Shown piece by piece: positions 61,341 to 64,000 of a DNA stretch of 64,000 bases; the stretch's first letter is position 1; each line of letters begins with the position of its first letter. The notes under the pieces were generated by a model that saw only the letters and a list, made by a program, of their open reading frames with translations, was not told the origin of the DNA and did no database searches. The position numbers and the translations under genes were made by a program. The stretch lies in NCBI GenBank assembly GCA_964447205.1, contig CAYUSB010000021.1, positions 74,025-138,024 on the forward strand. Reading direction: 5' to 3'. Source of the DNA: JAEUKH01 sp964447205. GTDB lineage: Bacteria > Myxococcota_A > Polyangia > Polyangiales > Ga0077539.

Positions 61341-63199
61341 GCACGAAGCGCGCGTCCTGGGCGGCCCACACCCAGATGGTTCAGCCCGACGGAAAACTCC
61401 GCCGCAGCCAGCTCATCACGGCGTACGGCCCCGGGGCGATGGTCGACCTCGTCGGGGACGCGGTGGTCATCGGCGGCCTGGACTTCTGGCAGGGCGACGG
61501 GATGGAGGTTCTGCCGGAGTCGCGGCTGTGCGCGAGCATCAACGCCCGGCGGCGGCAGCAAGGGCTCGCCGAACTGCGCTCGGACGCGCCCTTTCGTGCG
61601 GCCCCCGTGGGTGATGACCAGCAGCCGCGCCGGGGCGGGGGCATCCGGGCCGTGGAGTTTCCGACCTGGTTTGTCTGCCAAAACCCGTCGTGCAGGGCCC
61701 TCGTGCGTGCATGGCACGGGCTGGAGCGTAAGGGCGACCACTACCTCCACCGCTGCGACGACCGCAAGAGCGGGGCGGTGTGTGTGCCCGTACGGTTTGT
61801 GGCCGCGTGCTCGCGGGGCCACCTCGACGAGTTTCCGTGGGTGCGCTTCGCCCACCAGGACCGCGCGGAGGGCATCTGCGACCATCCCCGGCTGACCCTG
61901 GACGAGGGCGCCTCGGGCGACTTCTCCGACATCGTCGTGCGGTGCAAGAGCTGCCGGGCCCGCCGCCCGCTCTCGAAGGCCCGCGCCCGGGGAACAGCGG
62001 GCTCCTGCAACGGCGAGCGCCCCTGGCTCGGCGACGAGGGCCGCGAGGAGGGCTGCCCCGAGATGCGCAGCCTCCTCGTGCGTACGGCGAGCGACGCGTA
62101 CTTCGCGCTGGTGGAGAGCGCCCTGTCGATCCCGCCCGTGAAGGAGCTCGCCCTGCGTCAGGCCATCGACGCCGTGTGGAGCATCGTGCAGGTGGCGACG
62201 TCCCAGACCCTCTTCGCGCTCCGCACGGTGCCCGACGTACGCCGGGCCTTGGAGGGATGGAGCGACGCCGAGGTCCTCGACGCGGTGGCGGGGCGCCGGG
62301 CGGGCAGACCCATTGAGCACGGCCCGGTGCGCACGGCGGAGTTTCGGCAGTTTGTGAGCGCTCCCGACGAGCTCCCGGGCGCCATCGCCCCGCACGGCGA
62401 GACCTTCTTCGCGACCCGCACGAAGCGGGAGCCTTCGTTGCCCCCGGAGATCGAGCGGGTGGTCCTGGCCCACAAGCTCCGCGAGGTGCGGGCCCAGGTG
62501 GGTTTTACGCGGTTGATGCCCACGAGCAGCGACCTCCAGGGCGAGTACCAGGTGCTGCCCGCGGCCTTGGGGCTGCAGACCGACTGGCTCCCAGCGACGG
62601 AGATCCGCGGGGAGGGGGTCTTTGTTCGGCTGGACGAGTCGCGGCTTCGGGCGTGGGAGTCCCGTCCGGCGGTGCGGGCGCGCGAGGTCGAGCTGCACCT
62701 GGGCTTCGCGAAGTGGTGCGAGCAGGTGAAGCAGCCGCCGGAGTTTCCGGGGGCACGCTTCTACCTCCTGCACGCGATGTCGCATCTGCTGATGACGGCC
62801 CTGTCGTTGGAGTGCGGCTACGCGGCGAGCGCCATTCGCGAGCGCATCTACTGCTCCCTTCCGCACGACCCTGCGCCGATGGCGGGCATCCTCCTCGCCA
62901 CGGGGAGCGCGGGCACCGAAGGAACCCTGGGCGGTCTTGTGGACCAGGGCCGACACATCGCCCGGCATCTCCGGGCCGCCTGGGACCTCGGGGCGTTGTG
63001 TTCGAACGACCCGGTGTGTGGTCACCACACCCCGCGCGGCGAGCAGACGGGGCGGTTGCTCGAAGGGGCGGCGTGTCACGGGTGTCTGTTCGTGGCCGAG
63101 TGCGCCTGCGAGCGCTTCAACCAGTACCTCGATCGGGCCCTCGTGGTGCCGACGCTCGGGTGCGACCCTGCGGTGGCCTTCTTTCGGGAGCGTCCGTGA
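61337..63199 (+). CDS. drmB: DISARM DUF1998 protein DrmB
   Basis: 620 residues from a GTG that overlaps the drmA stop. The N-terminal RRSQLITAYGPGAMVDLVGD is characteristic of DrmB. Cys pairs suggest zinc sites (CQNPSC; CGHHTPRGEQ and CHGCLFVAECACERF near the end), and the C-terminal DUF1998 region runs from HAMSHLLMTALSLECGYAAS. DrmB pairs with DrmA in the core complex. No palindromic insert is present. Its stop overlaps the drmC start (TGATG). Confidence 0.94.
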   Translation: MSTKRASWAAHTQMVQPDGKLRRSQLITAYGPGAMVDLVGDAVVIGGLDFWQGDGMEVLPESRLCASINARRRQQGLAELRSDAPFRAAPVGDDQQPRRGGGIRAVEFPTWFVCQNPSCRALVRAWHGLERKGDHYLHRCDDRKSGAVCVPVRFVAACSRGHLDEFPWVRFAHQDRAEGICDHPRLTLDEGASGDFSDIVVRCKSCRARRPLSKARARGTAGSCNGERPWLGDEGREEGCPEMRSLLVRTASDAYFALVESALSIPPVKELALRQAIDAVWSIVQVATSQTLFALRTVPDVRRALEGWSDAEVLDAVAGRRAGRPIEHGPVRTAEFRQFVSAPDELPGAIAPHGETFFATRTKREPSLPPEIERVVLAHKLREVRAQVGFTRLMPTSSDLQGEYQVLPAALGLQTDWLPATEIRGEGVFVRLDESRLRAWESRPAVRAREVELHLGFAKWCEQVKQPPEFPGARFYLLHAMSHLLMTALSLECGYAASAIRERIYCSLPHDPAPMAGILLATGSAGTEGTLGGLVDQGRHIARHLRAAWDLGALCSNDPVCGHHTPRGEQTGRLLEGAACHGCLFVAECACERFNQYLDRALVVPTLGCDPAVAFFRERP

Positions 63200-63945
63200 T
63201 GGCGTTGGTGGAGGTCTCGTTGCCCGACCTCGACCGCCTCTCGGACGCCCTCGACCGCACGCACGATGGGACGTTGTCTCGGGAGCTTCTCCGCGGTGTG
63301 CACCTCGACCACCTCGCAGGGCACCTGGGGTCGTTGCTCGGGCGCGACGTGGAGACCGTGCGGGCGGTGCTGGACGCGGTGCGGGCGGAGCGGCGTCGCC
63401 CTGCGGCGACCCGGGTGTCGCTGGTGTGGACCGGCCCGGAGACCCGGGCGAGCGCCGCGCGGGACACGGCGGTGGTGGTTCGGGAGCTCTTCGAGGGGGC
63501 TGGGCGTCATGTGCTGATCGCGGGGTACGCGTTTGACCGGGGCGAGGCGATCCTCGCGCCGCTTCACGCGGCGATGCGCGACCGGGCGGTGATGGTGGAG
63601 ATGTTTGTGCATCTCGACGGGGCCGAGGTGGCTCCGCTCGATCCCGAGAACTACCTGCGCACACAGGCGGCGGCGTGGCGGGCGCGGTTCTGGCCGTTCG
63701 GAGAGCCGACTCCGACGCTCTATGTCGACCCTCGCGCGGCGGTGCCTCGCAGCTACGCGAGTCTGCACGCCAAGTGCATCGTGGTCGATGGCCTGCGGGC
63801 GCTGGTGGGCTCTGCCAACTTCACCGACCGGGGCCACGCGCGCAACATCGAGGCGGGCGTGCTCGTCGAGGACGCGCGCTTCTCAACCGAACTCGCGCGG
63901 CAGTTTCACGACGCGGTGGGCGGGGGGCTCTTTGTGGCGGGGTGA
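63199..63945 (+). CDS. drmC: DISARM phospholipase-D-fold protein DrmC
   Basis: 248 residues with one HKD motif: H190, K192 and D197 in LHAKCIVVDG, followed by GSANFTDRGHARNIE. A single motif implies a dimer, as in PLD-family nucleases. DrmC belongs to the DISARM core gene set, although it is reported to be dispensable for protection in at least one tested system. Last gene of the operon; a palindromic element starts two bases after its stop. Confidence 0.94.
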   Translation: MALVEVSLPDLDRLSDALDRTHDGTLSRELLRGVHLDHLAGHLGSLLGRDVETVRAVLDAVRAERRRPAATRVSLVWTGPETRASAARDTAVVVRELFEGAGRHVLIAGYAFDRGEAILAPLHAAMRDRAVMVEMFVHLDGAEVAPLDPENYLRTQAAAWRARFWPFGEPTPTLYVDPRAAVPRSYASLHAKCIVVDGLRALVGSANFTDRGHARNIEAGVLVEDARFSTELARQFHDAVGGGLFVAG

Positions 63946-63947
63946 GG

Positions 63948-64000
63948 GACCTCACCCCCGCTGCCGCGCGCCCCTCTCCATAAATGGCGAGGGGCTGTGC
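63948..64000. repeat. Palindromic element after drmC, cut by the window end
   Basis: A complete 49-bp left arm plus the first core bases (GTGC, as in the copies at 46231 and 46340). It follows the drmC stop by GG exactly as the copy at 46231 follows the stop of the gene before DISARM, so repeats in the same orientation bracket the operon. Confidence 0.9.

Noticed and set aside
46231..64000. Possible CRISPR array
   Set aside because: The repeats are palindromic, long, irregularly spaced and partly inside genes; no spacer-repeat periodicity or cas genes.

Overview
The window is GC-rich, gene-dense DNA with strong G/C third-position bias. Its contents (a type VI secretion spike cassette with DUF2169, DUF3540 and DUF4150 genes and pentapeptide repeats, a MoxR/DUF58/VWA operon, many secreted proteins of unknown family, and a DISARM defence locus) fit a Myxococcota-type bacterium. 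That assignment is inference from gene content and composition; there is no rRNA or marker gene here.

Layout. 1-8.2 kb: end of a secreted transglutaminase-like protein, a decayed ATPase gene, a flavin monooxygenase, two membrane proteins and a LytS/LytTR two-component pair. 8.2-13.2 kb: small hypothetical genes, a low-GC pentapeptide lipoprotein, a low-GC gene pair, palindromic repeats and the relic of a HipA-like gene. 13.2-24.2 kb: a P-loop ATPase, a solo HipA-like kinase, a Fic protein carrying an in-frame palindrome, secreted proteins, an ABC-F protein and TesB. 24.4-33.5 kb: VgrG, DUF2169-pentapeptide, pentapeptide, DUF3540, DUF4150 and SPFH-like genes, read as one T6SS spike/adaptor cassette. 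33.5-38.7 kb: an accessory gene, an IS remnant, then a LysM protein, an HExxH metallopeptidase (candidate effector) and a small partner. 39.6-45.5 kb: a MoxR-DUF58-VWA operon. 46.5-64 kb: a class 1 DISARM locus, drmD-drmMI-drmA-drmB-drmC, with two extra genes between drmMI and drmA.

The most striking feature is a family of palindromic elements (ends GACCTCAC and GTGAGGTC, inner CTCTCCAT hairpins) confined to the DISARM end. Eleven occurrences are seen. Seven lie between genes, flanking DISARM on both sides and including half copies. Four lie inside drmD, drmMI (twice) and drmA. Each of these four is an exact multiple of three, has the same reading phase, has no stop codon, and lies between conserved motifs, so the genes stay open with 48, 51, 52 and 196 extra codons. 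The largest one, in drmMI, carries a complete DUF559 (PD-(D/E)XK-like) nuclease domain between perfect 45-bp inverted repeats. This looks like a coding-compatible mobile palindrome with a nuclease-bearing form, colonising an anti-phage operon. A different 159-bp palindrome (53 codons) sits in frame in the Fic gene at 19.4 kb, so the behaviour is not limited to one repeat family.

Other points in the DISARM locus: the presumed target-recognition part of drmMI is markedly AT-richer than the rest of the gene, as if swapped in. The next gene, also AT-rich, has a possible E...D...QxK nuclease signature.
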